From Gordonia tangerina (GTDB lineage Bacteria > Actinomycetota > Actinomycetes > Mycobacteriales > Mycobacteriaceae), in contig NZ_JAKGCU010000005.1 in NCBI RefSeq assembly GCF_021556435.1, forward strand, positions 124,001 through 188,000: 64,000 nt of DNA, read 5' to 3'. A program made the translations under genes and the position numbers. Positions 36,522-46,091 of the stretch are shown piece after piece. Below the pieces are notes generated by a model. The model was given only the letters and a program-made list of their open reading frames with translations, was not told the origin of the DNA and made no database searches. Each line of letters starts with the position of its first letter. Within the stretch, counting starts at the first letter, position 1.

Positions 36522-37553
36522 ATGTTCGGACACGCTCACTCGAATCCTGCTCCCCCCGCCCGATCAGCCCCGGCGCCACGCTCGTCGCACCACTCGCGAC
36601 GACGCCGTCAGATGATCTGCGCGGTTGCCGTCGGCACCCTGGCCGCCGGGCTGATCACCGCACTCACCCCGGCGAGCGCGTCGGCCGCTCCGGTGTGTCC
36701 GGGCGCCGGGCAGGCACCGCGCGTGGTGGGCACCGTACCCGGCGCCGCACTGGAAGGTCTGACGGTCGACCGGGCCGGTCGGCTCTACACCACAGATCTG
36801 ATCTCGGGCAGGGTATTTCGCCTGTCGTCGCCGGGCGCGCCGGCCGTGCCGATCGCCCGCGTTGCCGACGGTGGGGCCGGCGCACTGGCCTGGGCTCGCG
36901 ACGGGGCACTCCTGGTCGGCTACGGAGCCGACGCCCGGGTCATCGTGGGTGACGCCCTGCGCCATGCCGGGATAGCGCGGATCGACGTCGGCACCCGGAC
37001 CCTGCGACCGTGGGTGCGTGGGTTCTCGGCCGCCAACGGCATGGATGTCGCGGGCAATGGGATCGTCTATGCCACCAACGACTTCGGCAATCTGATCGGA
37101 CGGGCGTATCCGAACGGCGTGGTGCAGGCGGACTGGGGTTCGCTACCGAGCGCCAACGGCGCCGTGCTGAGTCGTGACGATCGGTGGCTCTATGTCTCGC
37201 GAACCTTCGTCAATCCCGGCGTGAGCCGGATCTCGACGTCGAATCCGCGGGTTGTGCAGAGTCTGCTGAACCTGGGCGGCGACATCGCGGCCACCCCGGA
37301 TGGCTTGACCCTGGACTCCCGGAACAGGCCGGTGGTGCCTTTCAATGCGGCCGGCCAGGTCGTACGGATCACCTCGCCGGGACGGTACTGCGTCCTCGGA
37401 TCAGGGATGCCACTGTCGAGTGTGGTCTCCTACGGCCGCGGGGACCGCGGCTTCTCCGCGGGACGGCTGTTCCGCGCCGGATTCGACGGACGAATCTATG
37501 AGGTGCCCGGCGGATTCGATCGTGGTGCGACCGCCGCGTACCCCGGTCGCTGA
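36522..37553 (+). CDS. Secreted SMP-30/NHL-like beta-propeller protein
   Basis: A 343-residue protein. A long basic n-region with a RRRRQ run precedes a hydrophobic core (about 31-48) and an ASASAAP cleavage region near residue 56, so it is exported, possibly by Tat. The mature part has propeller-like repeats (LEGLTVDRAGRLYTTDL, ANGMDVAGNGIVYATND, PDGLTLDSRNRPVVP) similar to gluconolactonase/SMP-30 or strictosidine-synthase-like proteins. The metal ligands and the activity cannot be confirmed. The start has GGAGG 6 nt upstream. It diverges from ilvA and is convergent with a small membrane protein gene. Confidence 0.75.
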   Translation: MFGHAHSNPAPPARSAPAPRSSHHSRRRRQMICAVAVGTLAAGLITALTPASASAAPVCPGAGQAPRVVGTVPGAALEGLTVDRAGRLYTTDLISGRVFRLSSPGAPAVPIARVADGGAGALAWARDGALLVGYGADARVIVGDALRHAGIARIDVGTRTLRPWVRGFSAANGMDVAGNGIVYATNDFGNLIGRAYPNGVVQADWGSLPSANGAVLSRDDRWLYVSRTFVNPGVSRISTSNPRVVQSLLNLGGDIAATPDGLTLDSRNRPVVPFNAAGQVVRITSPGRYCVLGSGMPLSSVVSYGRGDRGFSAGRLFRAGFDGRIYEVPGGFDRGATAAYPGR

Positions 37554-37568
37554 CCGCGCCGCGGTCGG

Positions 37569-37823
37569 CTATACCCCGCGACGGTGCGAGAACCAGATCC
37601 GCTCTCCCCACCAGGTGGCGAGCAGCACGGCCGCCGACGTCCAGGCGACGACGAGTCCGGAGCCGGTGAGCGCGAACACGAGCACCGCGACGACGACGGC
37701 GAGCAGCACCGCATGCAGTTTGTGGACCGGCCAGCGCACCCCGGCGACCTCGACGGTCGGCGTCGGCGTGTGCCGCGCCTCGGAACGCACTTCGACAAAC
37801 GCGGTCGGATTCGCTGCGGTCAT
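37569..37823 (-). CDS. Small two-helix membrane protein
   Basis: An 84-residue protein with two hydrophobic segments (about 38-54 and 57-72) and a basic C-terminus (RIWFSHRRG). I do not recognise a family. ATG at 37823 is chosen because GAGGAG lies 5 nt upstream; an in-frame GTG two codons earlier would sit within that signal. It lies between the propeller gene (convergent) and dnaE1 (same strand, whose stop is 113 bp away), so it is probably transcribed after dnaE1 readthrough or from its own promoter. Confidence 0.7.
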   Translation of the reverse strand: MTAANPTAFVEVRSEARHTPTPTVEVAGVRWPVHKLHAVLLAVVVAVLVFALTGSGLVVAWTSAAVLLATWWGERIWFSHRRGV

Positions 37824-37935
37824 CGTCACTCCTCGCGGTCGGCGGTGATCATGGGCTGGATGATCTCCACTGTCCCGAGTGTAGCGCGAAGTGAACTCAA
37901 ATGTTCGGGCACCCGAACATTGCCGTTGGGGCCGC

Positions 37936-40900
37936 CTACTGCCCCAGGCAACTGGGCCCGAGCAACGCCTTGAGATCGCCCATCAACGCCGAACTCGGGC
38001 TGACCCGCAGCGCCTCGGTCAGCCGCAGGACCGTGGACCGCTGTTCGCTGACCAACGTGACGTGCACGTCCGCGGTACCCGGGTGGCGGGACAGCACCTG
38101 TTTGAGTGCCTGCACACGGTCCGGGGTGCAGATACGTGCGCTGAGCGTCAAGGCCACGGGTTTCGCCGTCCCGACGGCAGCCAGATCGGGTACCGCGAGA
38201 TCGTTGGCGCTGATCATCGTGGAATCGTCACGCACGTTGACCCGCGCCTTGATCAGCACGATGTTGTCGGGGACGATGTCCATCCCGTACACGGAGAACG
38301 AGCGCGGGAAGAAGTAGACCTCGACACCGCCGACCATGTCTTCGAGGGTCACCACCGCATACGGCTCGCCCTTCTTGTTCACCCGCCGGTTGACCGCCGA
38401 GATGATGCCGCCGATGGTGATCTGCGCCCCGTCGGGCACCGTCCCCTCCAACAGCTGGGTGATCGACGTGTCGGTCTGCGCGGCGATGGCGTGCGCGACA
38501 CCGGCGAGCGGGTGGTCGGACACGTACAGACCGAGCATCTCGCGTTCGAGAGCGAGTTTGTGCTTGGACTCCCACTCCTCGTCGGGGATCTTGACCGCGA
38601 ACACCTCCGCCATCGAGTCATCCGCGCCCCCGGCATCGCCGAAGAGGTCGAACTGGCCGATGGCCTCGGCCTTCTTGGTGCCGATCACCGATTCGACCGC
38701 GTCGCTGTGGACGAGGAACAACCCCTTGCGCGGATGGTTGAGCGAGTCGAAAGCACCCGCCTTGATCAGCGACTCGGTGACCTTCTTGCTGCAGGCGGTC
38801 ACGTCGATCTTGCCGAGGTAATCGGAGAAGCTGGTGAACTTTCCCTTCTCGTCGCGCGCTGCGAGGATCGAGGACACCACGCCGGTGCCGACGTTGCGCA
38901 CCGCGGCGAGACCGAAGCGGATGTCACCGCCGACGGCACCGAAGTTGCGCTGCGACTCGTTGACGTCCGGCGGGAGCACGGTGATGCCGAGTTTGCGGCA
39001 ATCCGACAGGTAGATCGCGGCCTTGTCCTTGTCGTCGCCCACAGAGGTGAGCAGACCGGCCATGTACTCGGCGGGGTAGTTCGCCTTGAGATAGGCGGTC
39101 CAGAAGGAGACCAGCCCGTAGCCGGCGGCGTGCGACTTGTTGAACGCATACCCGGCGAACGGGAGGATCGTGTCCCAAAGCGCCTTGATCGCGGCCGAGG
39201 AGAAGCCGTTGGACTTCATCCCCTCCTCGAAGCCCTCGAATTCGGCGGCGAGGACCTCGGCCTTCTTCTTGCCCATCGCGCGGCGCAGGATGTCGGCTCG
39301 GCCGAGCGAGTACCCGGCCACCTTCTGCGCGATCTGCATGATCTGCTCTTGGTAGACGATCAGGCCGTAGGTGTCGGCCAGGATCTCCTTGAGCGGTTCC
39401 TCGAGTTCCGGGTGGATCGGCTTGACCTGTTGGCGCCCGTTCTTGCGGTCGGCGTAGTCGTTGTGGGCGTTCATGCCCATCGGGCCGGGGCGATACAGCG
39501 CCAACACGGCGACGATGTCCTCGAATCCGGTGGGCTGCATACGTTTCAGGAGTTCACGCATGGCGCCGCCGTCGAGCTGGAACACACCGAGGGTGTCACC
39601 ACGGGCCAACAGTTCGTAGGTCTTGGGGTCGTCGAGGGGCGCCGCATCGAGGTCGAGGTCGATGCCGCGGTTGGTCTTGATGTTCTCGATCGCGTCACCG
39701 ATGACGGTGAGGTTGCGCAGCCCGAGGAAGTCCATCTTCAGCAGGCCTATCGCCTCACACGACGGGTAATCCCAGCCGGTGATGATCGCGCCGTCCTGTG
39801 CACGCTTCCACACCGGAATGGCGTCGGTGAGCGGCTCCGAGGACATGATCACCGCGCAGGCGTGCACGCCGGCGTTGCGGATCAGTCCCTCGAGACCGAG
39901 CGCGGTGTCGTAGATCTTCTTGACATCCGGGTCGGTCTCGATGAGGGTGCGGACCTCGGTGGCCTCGGCGTAGCGCTCGTGATCCGGGTCGGTGATGCCC
40001 CAGACCGGGATGTCCTTGGCCATGATGGGCGGCGGCAACGCCTTGGTGATGCGGTCGGCGATCGCGAAGCCGGGCTGGCCGAACTGGACGCGAGCGGAGT
40101 CCTTCAACGCCGCTTTCGTTTTGATGGTGCCGAAGGTGATGACCTGGGCGACCTTGTCACTGCCCCACCGGTCGGTGGCATACCGCACCATCTCACCGCG
40201 GCGACGGTCGTCGAAGTCGATGTCGATATCGGGCATCGACACACGTTCGGGATTGAGGAATCGCTCGAACAGCAGCCCGTGCGGGATCGGGTCGATGTTG
40301 GTGATGCCCAGCGCCCACGCGACCAGCGAACCGGCCGCCGAACCGCGCCCGGGGCCCACCCGGATGCCGACCTCGAGAGCGTGCTGGATGAGGTCGCCGA
40401 CGACGAGGAAGTACGCCGGGAAACCCATCTGGATGATGACGTCGAGCTCGTAGTTGGCCCGACGCTGGTATTCCTCGGGCACCTCGGTGCCCGCGAAACG
40501 GGTCTCGGCGAGGCCCTTGGCGACCTCTTTGCGGAGCCAGGTCTGCTGCGATTCACCTTCTGGGACCGGGAAGATGGGCATCCGGTCGCGGTGGGTGAAC
40601 ACATCGGCGTAGCTCTGCACGCGCTCGCCGATCTCGACCGACGAGTCGCACCCACCCGGGACCATGGAGTCCCACAGTTCACGCATCTCGGCAGGTGACT
40701 TCAGGTAGTAGCCGTCGCCGTCGAACTTGAATCGGGTGGGATCGGACAGCGTCTTGCCGGTCTGCACGCACAGCAAGGCCTCGTGGCTCTTGGCGTGTTC
40801 CTGCGTGACGTAGTGGCAGTCGTTGGTGACCAGCGGCTTGATGCCGAGCTTGCGGCCGATGTCGAGCAGACCGTCGCGAACCCGTCGCTCGATCTCCAGA

Positions 40901-41481
40901 CCGTGTTCCATCAGCTCGAGATAGAAGTTCTCCTTGCCGAAGATCTCCTGCCACTTCGCCGCGGCCTCGAGGGCCTCACGTTCGTGCCCGAGTCGCAGCC
41001 GGGTCTGCACCTCGCCCGACGGGCAGCCGGTGGTGGCGATGATGCCCTCGGCGTATTGCGCGATCAGGTCGGCATCCATGCGCGACCATTTGCCCAGCTG
41101 CCCCTCGATCGACGCCAGCGACGACAGCTTGAACAGATTGCGCAGACCGGTCGCATTCTCGGCGACCATCGTCATGTGCGTGTAGGCACCGCTACCGGAG
41201 ACGTCGTCGGACTTCTGGTCGCGGGTGCCCCAGGTGACGCGCTTGGTGTTGAACCGCGACTCGGGGGCGACGTAGGCCTCGATGCCGATGATCGGCTTGA
41301 TGTCGTTGCTCACCGCGGTGTTGTAGAACTCGCTCGCACCGAACATGTTGCCGTGGTCGGTCATCCCGATTGCCGTCATGCCGAGGCGTTTGGCCTCGGC
41401 GAACAGCGGCGACACCTTCGCGGCACCGTCGAGCATCGAGTACTCGGTGTGGTTGTGCAGGTGCACGAACGAATCGGCCAC
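37936..41481 (-). CDS. dnaE1: DNA polymerase III alpha subunit DnaE1
   Basis: An 1181-residue replicative polymerase. The N-terminal PHP domain starts with [14 protein letters not shown] and has TDHGNMFG; in mycobacterial DnaE1 this domain is the proofreading exonuclease. The polymerase active site has the PDIDIDFDD motif with D418 and D420. The finger and HhH regions follow ([24 protein letters not shown]), with an OB-fold near 1000-1080 ([28 protein letters not shown]). The start is GTG at 41481. The 250 bp upstream hold a hairpin and a tandem repeat. Confidence 0.97.
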   Translation of the reverse strand: MADSFVHLHNHTEYSMLDGAAKVSPLFAEAKRLGMTAIGMTDHGNMFGASEFYNTAVSNDIKPIIGIEAYVAPESRFNTKRVTWGTRDQKSDDVSGSGAYTHMTMVAENATGLRNLFKLSSLASIEGQLGKWSRMDADLIAQYAEGIIATTGCPSGEVQTRLRLGHEREALEAAAKWQEIFGKENFYLELMEHGLEIERRVRDGLLDIGRKLGIKPLVTNDCHYVTQEHAKSHEALLCVQTGKTLSDPTRFKFDGDGYYLKSPAEMRELWDSMVPGGCDSSVEIGERVQSYADVFTHRDRMPIFPVPEGESQQTWLRKEVAKGLAETRFAGTEVPEEYQRRANYELDVIIQMGFPAYFLVVGDLIQHALEVGIRVGPGRGSAAGSLVAWALGITNIDPIPHGLLFERFLNPERVSMPDIDIDFDDRRRGEMVRYATDRWGSDKVAQVITFGTIKTKAALKDSARVQFGQPGFAIADRITKALPPPIMAKDIPVWGITDPDHERYAEATEVRTLIETDPDVKKIYDTALGLEGLIRNAGVHACAVIMSSEPLTDAIPVWKRAQDGAIITGWDYPSCEAIGLLKMDFLGLRNLTVIGDAIENIKTNRGIDLDLDAAPLDDPKTYELLARGDTLGVFQLDGGAMRELLKRMQPTGFEDIVAVLALYRPGPMGMNAHNDYADRKNGRQQVKPIHPELEEPLKEILADTYGLIVYQEQIMQIAQKVAGYSLGRADILRRAMGKKKAEVLAAEFEGFEEGMKSNGFSSAAIKALWDTILPFAGYAFNKSHAAGYGLVSFWTAYLKANYPAEYMAGLLTSVGDDKDKAAIYLSDCRKLGITVLPPDVNESQRNFGAVGGDIRFGLAAVRNVGTGVVSSILAARDEKGKFTSFSDYLGKIDVTACSKKVTESLIKAGAFDSLNHPRKGLFLVHSDAVESVIGTKKAEAIGQFDLFGDAGGADDSMAEVFAVKIPDEEWESKHKLALEREMLGLYVSDHPLAGVAHAIAAQTDTSITQLLEGTVPDGAQITIGGIISAVNRRVNKKGEPYAVVTLEDMVGGVEVYFFPRSFSVYGMDIVPDNIVLIKARVNVRDDSTMISANDLAVPDLAAVGTAKPVALTLSARICTPDRVQALKQVLSRHPGTADVHVTLVSEQRSTVLRLTEALRVSPSSALMGDLKALLGPSCLGQ

Positions 41482-41640
41482 GGACGTCTCTCACCTCTGA
41501 TGTTCGCTGACGTGTCGGTGCGCTTCGAACACGTCCGGTGTGTGCACCGCACGGTCTGAAGAAGCGTCCCCAACTCTATGTCCACGCCCCGACAGACCCG
41601 GGCATGGCACGCCCTATGTGACAGATGGGGCGACGCGGTG

Positions 41641-41671
41641 CGGTGTGTCGGCCCGGCGTGTCGACACACCG
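41641..41671 (-). terminator. Hairpin downstream of rluD
   Basis: A perfect 10-bp inverted repeat (CGGTGTGTCG and CGACACACCG) with an 11-nt loop lies about 60 bp past the rluD stop, in the rluD-dnaE1 gap. It is likely a terminator for the lspA-rluD transcript; there is no U-run. Confidence 0.5.
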
Positions 41672-41681
41672 CCCGGACTCC

Positions 41682-41730
41682 TCGGCGCGATTCGGGGTTC
41701 TGTCGGCGCGATTCGGGGTTCTGTCGGCGG
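41682..41730. repeat. 21-bp tandem repeat directly after rluD
   Basis: Two exact copies of a 21-bp unit (TCGGCGCGATTCGGGGTTCTG) joined head to tail, plus 7 bp of a third, abut the rluD stop codon. A related sequence occurs after bioD at 12106-12138. Confidence 0.75.
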
Positions 41731-41731
41731 G

Positions 41732-42658
41732 TCAGGCGTCGCGGAGGACGTCGAGAGCGTGCTGCAGGTCGGCGGGGTACGGGCTGGTGAACGTGACCTG
41801 CCGCCCGTCGACGGGGTGCGCGAACGACAGCGAGCGCGCGTGCAACCACTGCCGCGCCAGCCCGAGCCGCCCGGCGAGCACCGGATCGGCGCCGTAGGTC
41901 AGATCCCCGCAACACGGGTGGTGCAGCGCCGAGAAATGCACGCGGATCTGATGGGTCCGCCCGGTCTCGAGGTGGACGTCGAGAAGCGACGCCGAGGCGA
42001 ACATCTCAACCGTGTCGTAGTGGGTGACCGACGGCTTGCCGGCTGCGGTCACCGCGAACTTCCAGTCGCTGCCCCGGTGGCGACCGATGGGTGCGTCGAT
42101 GGTGCCCTCCGGCGGGTCGAGATGCCCCTGCACCAGGGCGTGGTAGCCCTTGTCGACCTCCCGCTCCTTGAACGCGCGCTTGAGCAGCGAGTACGCACGC
42201 TCGGAGACGGCCACCACCATGACCCCCGATGTCCCGACATCGAGACGCGACACGATGCCCTGCCGTTCGGAGGCACCCGAAGTGGCGATACGGTAGCCGG
42301 CCGCAGCCAGCGCACCGACAACGGTTGGACCCGTCCATCCCTGCGACGGATGGGCGGCGACGCCGATGGGTTTATCTACCACGATGATGTCGGAGTCGTG
42401 GTAGATGATGTCCATCCCCTCGACCGGGGTCGGCTCGATCCGCAACGGCTCGTCCGGTTCCGGCAGCGTGACGTCGAGCCAGCTCCCGGCGGCGAGCTTG
42501 TGCGATTTTCCGACCGTCACACCGTCGACGGTGATGTCGCCGTCTTCGGCGAGCGCGGCGACGACGGAGCGGGACAACCCGAGAATGCGCGCGACACCGG
42601 CGTCCAGCCGCATCCCGTCGAGCCCGTCTGGCACGGGCATCGATCGTGACTCACGCAT
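41732..42658 (-). CDS. rluD: RluD-type 23S rRNA pseudouridine synthase
   Basis: A 308-residue protein with an N-terminal S4 RNA-binding domain (about 10-65) and a RsuA/RluA catalytic domain. The catalytic aspartate is D140 in [10 protein letters not shown], and the [15 protein letters not shown] and GRTHQIRVH motifs are present. It probably modifies helix 69 of 23S rRNA like RluD; the exact target is inferred. ATG at 42658 overlaps the lspA stop by 8 nt, so the two are coupled, as in mycobacteria. An ATG at 42640 is an alternative. Confidence 0.92.
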   Translation of the reverse strand: MRESRSMPVPDGLDGMRLDAGVARILGLSRSVVAALAEDGDITVDGVTVGKSHKLAAGSWLDVTLPEPDEPLRIEPTPVEGMDIIYHDSDIIVVDKPIGVAAHPSQGWTGPTVVGALAAAGYRIATSGASERQGIVSRLDVGTSGVMVVAVSERAYSLLKRAFKEREVDKGYHALVQGHLDPPEGTIDAPIGRHRGSDWKFAVTAAGKPSVTHYDTVEMFASASLLDVHLETGRTHQIRVHFSALHHPCCGDLTYGADPVLAGRLGLARQWLHARSLSFAHPVDGRQVTFTSPYPADLQHALDVLRDA

Positions 42659-43247
42659 CGGCGTCCTCCGCCGCGGACCGATCTCGGTCGCCGCGCCGCC
42701 GCGCCGCCCATCCGGTGCGCGAGCCGTCGTACTCGAATCCCAGCAGCGACAGGGCGACCAGCAACACCGCGCCGCAGACCACCGCCGAGTCGGCCACGTT
42801 GAACACCGGCCACCACCCCACCGACACGAAGTCGACGACGTGCCCGCGCAACGGCCCCGGCGATCGGAACAGCCGGTCGGCGAGGTTGCCCATCGCCCCA
42901 CCCAGCACCAGACCGAGCCCGAGGACCCACCACATCGACCGCAGGCGACTGCTGTAGCGGATGATTCCGAGCACCACGAGCAGGGCGACGATGGTCAACA
43001 CCCAGGTGTAGCCGGAGGCCATAGAGAACGCCGCGCCGCTGTTGCGGACCAACCGTAGCGTGACCGCGTCACCGATGATCCGGACCGGCTGCCCCGGGTC
43101 GAGCAGGTTGACCGCCAGCGTCTTGGTCAGCAGGTCCAGACCGATGACGGCGGCCGCGATGGCCAGCAGAGTCCCGACCACCCGGCGGCTCTGGTGGGTA
43201 GGCGACCGATCGCCTTCGTCGACCGGACCGGGTGTCGGTTCGCTCAT
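42651..43247 (-). CDS. lspA: Lipoprotein signal peptidase LspA
   Basis: A 198-residue four-helix aspartyl protease that cleaves prolipoproteins ahead of the lipidated cysteine. The catalytic dyad is D124 (GNLADRLFR) and D153 (FNVADSAVV), with RNSGAAFSM near residue 68. It has a cytoplasmic N-terminal extension of about 20 residues and a charged C-terminus ([12 protein letters not shown]). The start is ATG at 43247. It overlaps rluD downstream and diverges from a lipoprotein gene with only 54 bp between. Confidence 0.95.
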   Translation of the reverse strand: MSEPTPGPVDEGDRSPTHQSRRVVGTLLAIAAAVIGLDLLTKTLAVNLLDPGQPVRIIGDAVTLRLVRNSGAAFSMASGYTWVLTIVALLVVLGIIRYSSRLRSMWWVLGLGLVLGGAMGNLADRLFRSPGPLRGHVVDFVSVGWWPVFNVADSAVVCGAVLLVALSLLGFEYDGSRTGWAARRRGDRDRSAAEDADA

Positions 43248-43288
43248 GACTCCATCATCCACCCCATCATCATCCACGAGCCCTCCAA

Positions 43289-43294
43289 TACGCT
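43289..43294 (+). promoter_or_regulatory. -10 element of the lipoprotein gene next to lspA
   Basis: TACGCT ends 8 nt before the GTG at 43302. The same hexamer lies 9 nt before ansA. Confidence 0.45.
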
Positions 43295-43301
43295 GACTGC
43301 C

Positions 43302-44228
43302 GTGTACCCCCGTCGCGCCGGCCTCATCATCACCGCAACCCTGCTGATCGGCCTCACCGCCTGCGGCTCCGACGACCCGAACTCCGACACCGCCGGCCCC
43401 GCGACGGCGTCGGCGGGTTGCGCACAGGAGTCGACCTCGGGACTCGACGGGGTGAACCTGCTGCCGATCCCACCTGCGAAGGTGACCGTCCTCGACGCCG
43501 GGACCGGCGAGAAGCGTCTCCCCGGCGCGGCACCCGATCGCAGCGCCGCGCAGACGGTGACCGTGACGACGACGTCGACCGTGCGATCGCCGGGTGCCGA
43601 CGAGGCCCAGACCGTGGAGATGCCGCTGCGCGCACTCTTCCACTGCACCGACTCCACCGATCTGGAGATGACACTGGGCGAGGTCACCTCGCCCGATGCC
43701 ACGTTGGCCGATCAGCTTGCCGCGACCTCCGGCTCCCGGGCCGGATTGGCGATCGGCCCCGGTTCCATGCCGATCTCGCTGCGTCTGTTGCCCGCCGAGG
43801 ACGCCGGACCCGAGGCCCGCCTGGCGGTGGAGCAGACGCTGGTCCAAGCACTGCAGATGTCGGTACCGCTGCCGACCGAGGCGATCGGTGCAGGTGCGCG
43901 CTGGCGGATCGAACGCACCATCGATTCCGCGGTCACCGTCACCCAACAGATCGACGCCACTCTCACCGCCTGGGACGGCGATCGGATGACGATCGACGTG
44001 ACCGTGGATCAGACCCCGGTGAATTCGGTTTTCACCGTTCCCGGCGCCGGCGGCTCATTGAACATCGCCCGGTTCAGCAACTCGGGCAACGGTGAGATGA
44101 CCCTCGATCTGACCCGCGGTCTACCGATCTCGGGGTCGATCGAGCTCAGTGGCGCCCGCGAGCTCGTGGGTGCCGATCCTGCCCGACCGTTGATCCAGCA
44201 GACCGGGTTGTCGGTCGGCTGGCAGTGA
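43302..44228 (+). CDS. Putative lipoprotein divergent from lspA
   Basis: A 308-residue protein with a lipoprotein signal ([20 protein letters not shown], lipidated C21). The mature part has a second Cys pair candidate and about 280 residues rich in Thr/Ala/Asp with alternating beta-strand character (for example [24 protein letters not shown]). I recognise no named family. Its layout suggests a beta-rich extracytoplasmic lipoprotein. GTG at 43302 is supported by the immediate signal peptide and a -10 hexamer 8 nt upstream. It is followed 3 nt after its stop by a large nested palindrome. Confidence 0.75.
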   Translation: MYPRRAGLIITATLLIGLTACGSDDPNSDTAGPATASAGCAQESTSGLDGVNLLPIPPAKVTVLDAGTGEKRLPGAAPDRSAAQTVTVTTTSTVRSPGADEAQTVEMPLRALFHCTDSTDLEMTLGEVTSPDATLADQLAATSGSRAGLAIGPGSMPISLRLLPAEDAGPEARLAVEQTLVQALQMSVPLPTEAIGAGARWRIERTIDSAVTVTQQIDATLTAWDGDRMTIDVTVDQTPVNSVFTVPGAGGSLNIARFSNSGNGEMTLDLTRGLPISGSIELSGARELVGADPARPLIQQTGLSVGWQ

Positions 44229-44231
44229 ACG

Positions 44232-44298
44232 ACGTCGCTCCCCCGTTGCGCTCGGGCTGCTTCTGGCGAAGCAGCGGGGCGCCCCGAGGGAGCGACGT
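44232..44298. terminator. Nested palindrome between convergent lipoprotein genes
   Basis: An outer perfect 11-bp stem (44232-44242 with 44288-44298, ACGTCGCTCCC and its complement) encloses an inner perfect 8-bp stem (44256-44263 with 44268-44275, GCTGCTTC and its complement, loop TGGC). It starts 3 nt after one stop codon and ends 28 bp before the other. It is probably a bidirectional terminator or a repetitive extragenic palindrome. Confidence 0.7.
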
Positions 44299-44326
44299 GT
44301 GGTGACGGGTCGTCAGCGACGAATGA

Positions 44327-44869
44327 TCAGTTGCCCGATTCCGAAGCCGCTGCCGAATCCGTACACATCGGCGTCTGCACATTGTTCGCCGAGATCAGCG
44401 GGCAGACGGTGTCGCGCGACAGCTTCCAGCGACCGTCGACGTAGACGATGCTGGCATCGAGCTTCGTCGGCGGGTTGTCGGGGAGCTTGACCTGCACCTT
44501 GACCGTGGCCTTGTTGGGCCCGGCCGGGATCACCGGCGGGAAGATCTCGTAGGTGACGTCGGGATTGTCCTGCTTGGCCTTCACAAGTTCATCGAAGATG
44601 GCCGGGTCCGCCGCCGAGCCCTCGACGAGTTCGGTCTTCTCCGAGTTCGGCACGTTCGGGTCCAGGGCCTCTTCCAGCATCTGGTTCAGCACCGCCACCG
44701 ACGGCTGGGTGTCGGGGTCGTTGACGCCCCCGCCCTCGCCCGAGGCGGCTGCGGTCGCCGACGACACCGTCGGGACCTCTGGGACGTCGCTGTCGTCACT
44801 GCCACAGGCGGCAACCGATGCCACTGCCCCCGCAATCAACGCGGCGGTCACGATCTTCGGAAACTTCAC
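44327..44869 (-). CDS. MTB12-like lipoprotein (low molecular weight antigen family)
   Basis: A 180-residue protein. The signal peptide ends in the lipobox SVAAC with C22. A Ser/Ala/Gly-rich linker follows (about 23-55), then a compact domain (about 56-170) with LEEALDPNVPNSEKTELVEG and VDGRWKLSRDTVCPLISA, similar to the MTB12 low-molecular-weight antigen domain of mycobacteria. Two conserved cysteines near the C-terminus (DTVCPL and PMCTD) may form a disulfide. The start is GTG with GGGGA 8 nt upstream. The function is unknown; family members are secreted or surface-exposed. Confidence 0.8.
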   Translation of the reverse strand: MKFPKIVTAALIAGAVASVAACGSDDSDVPEVPTVSSATAAASGEGGGVNDPDTQPSVAVLNQMLEEALDPNVPNSEKTELVEGSAADPAIFDELVKAKQDNPDVTYEIFPPVIPAGPNKATVKVQVKLPDNPPTKLDASIVYVDGRWKLSRDTVCPLISANNVQTPMCTDSAAASESGN

Positions 44870-45109
44870 CGAACATTCCCCTCACTAGTCGTTCGTCCGG
44901 TCTGCGTGTTCGTCTCGCAGATCCCGGTGGATTCTGGACGCTCATCCCCTGCGGGGCCGCCAAAACTCCCACCACTATGCCAAACCGACGAGAACGCACC
45001 CAACATTCGATGCGGGTCGTCGCACGTCGGAAGCGCAACGGTCGGGAGGCGCCGTGGGTTCCCGGGCCCCGAGACAGTACGCCGCCCCGAGACCATACGC
45101 TTGGAACCC

Positions 45110-46066
45110 ATGACGGCCACCCGCATCGTCCTGATCTCGACCGGCGGCACGGTATCGGCCCGGACGACCGCCGACGGCGCGGTTCCGGCCCTGTCCGGGC
45201 ACGACCTCCTCGGCACGGCCGACGGCGATCACCTCGCGTTCGACGAGGTCGAGGTGACCACGACGGATCTGATGTCCGTGGACAGCTCGGCGATGTCGGT
45301 CGCCGACCAGTTCGCGATTGCCGCCGCGGTCCATGACGCCCTCGCCGATCCCGCCGTCACCGGCGTCGTGGTGACCCACGGCACCGACACGATGGAGGAG
45401 AGCGCCTACCTCGTCGACCTGTTCCACACCGATGACCGTCCGGTGGTCTTCACCGGAGCGCAACACACCGCGGACTCGCCCACCGCCGACGGTCCGCGCA
45501 ACATCGCCGATGCGATCCGGGCCGTCGCGACCGCCGACCACCGGGGTCGCGGCGTCCTCGTCGCGATGGGTGGCCGAATCCATTCGGCACGTGGGCTGTT
45601 CAAATCCTCCACCACCGCGCTCGAGGCGTTCGACACCGTTCACGACGCCATACCGAGGGTCGTCCTCGACGTAGCGCCACCGGCCACCGGTCACGTCCGA
45701 GTCGACTCCTTCGGCCTCTACCCCGGCGTGTCCCCGGGACTCATCGCGGCCGCGATGAGCCAGCACGCGGCGGGAATCGTGCTGGCGGGCACCGGTTCCG
45801 GGAACACCCACCCGGACATCACGGCCGAGGTGAGCGCGGCGGTCCGGGAGGGGATCGTGGTCGTGGTGTCCACCCGGGTGCCGTTCGGTCGGGTGGTGCC
45901 GACGTACGGGGGCGGCGGGGGTGGGGTCGATCTCGAGCGCGCGGGCGCCATCGTGTCGCGTTGGCTGCGTCCGCCGCAGGCCCGGATCGCGTTGGTGGCG
46001 TTGCTCTCCACCGGTGCCACGGCCGAGGAGGTCCGCGGCTTCTTCGCCCGGATCGACCCCGCCTGA
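45110..46066 (+). CDS. ansA: L-asparaginase
   Basis: A 318-residue type I/II asparaginase that hydrolyses asparagine to aspartate and ammonia. The two active-site threonines are T11 (ISTGGTVSA) and T92, next to D93, in THGTDTMEESAY. GAQHTADSPTADGPRN and GTGSGNTHPD are further family segments. No signal peptide is present, so it is cytoplasmic. The ATG start has TACGCT ending 9 nt upstream. It sits next to dinX (convergent), as in the mycobacterial lspA-ansA-dinX region. Confidence 0.93.
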   Translation: MTATRIVLISTGGTVSARTTADGAVPALSGHDLLGTADGDHLAFDEVEVTTTDLMSVDSSAMSVADQFAIAAAVHDALADPAVTGVVVTHGTDTMEESAYLVDLFHTDDRPVVFTGAQHTADSPTADGPRNIADAIRAVATADHRGRGVLVAMGGRIHSARGLFKSSTTALEAFDTVHDAIPRVVLDVAPPATGHVRVDSFGLYPGVSPGLIAAAMSQHAAGIVLAGTGSGNTHPDITAEVSAAVREGIVVVVSTRVPFGRVVPTYGGGGGGVDLERAGAIVSRWLRPPQARIALVALLSTGATAEEVRGFFARIDPA

Positions 46067-46091
46067 CCCTGCCGCGCTACGGTTCGGCGGA

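Noticed and set aside
41521..41540. Possible SOS box upstream of dnaE1 (TCGAAC followed by ACGT)
   Set aside because: The second half-site (CCGGTG) does not match GTTCGA, so it is not a credible LexA site.
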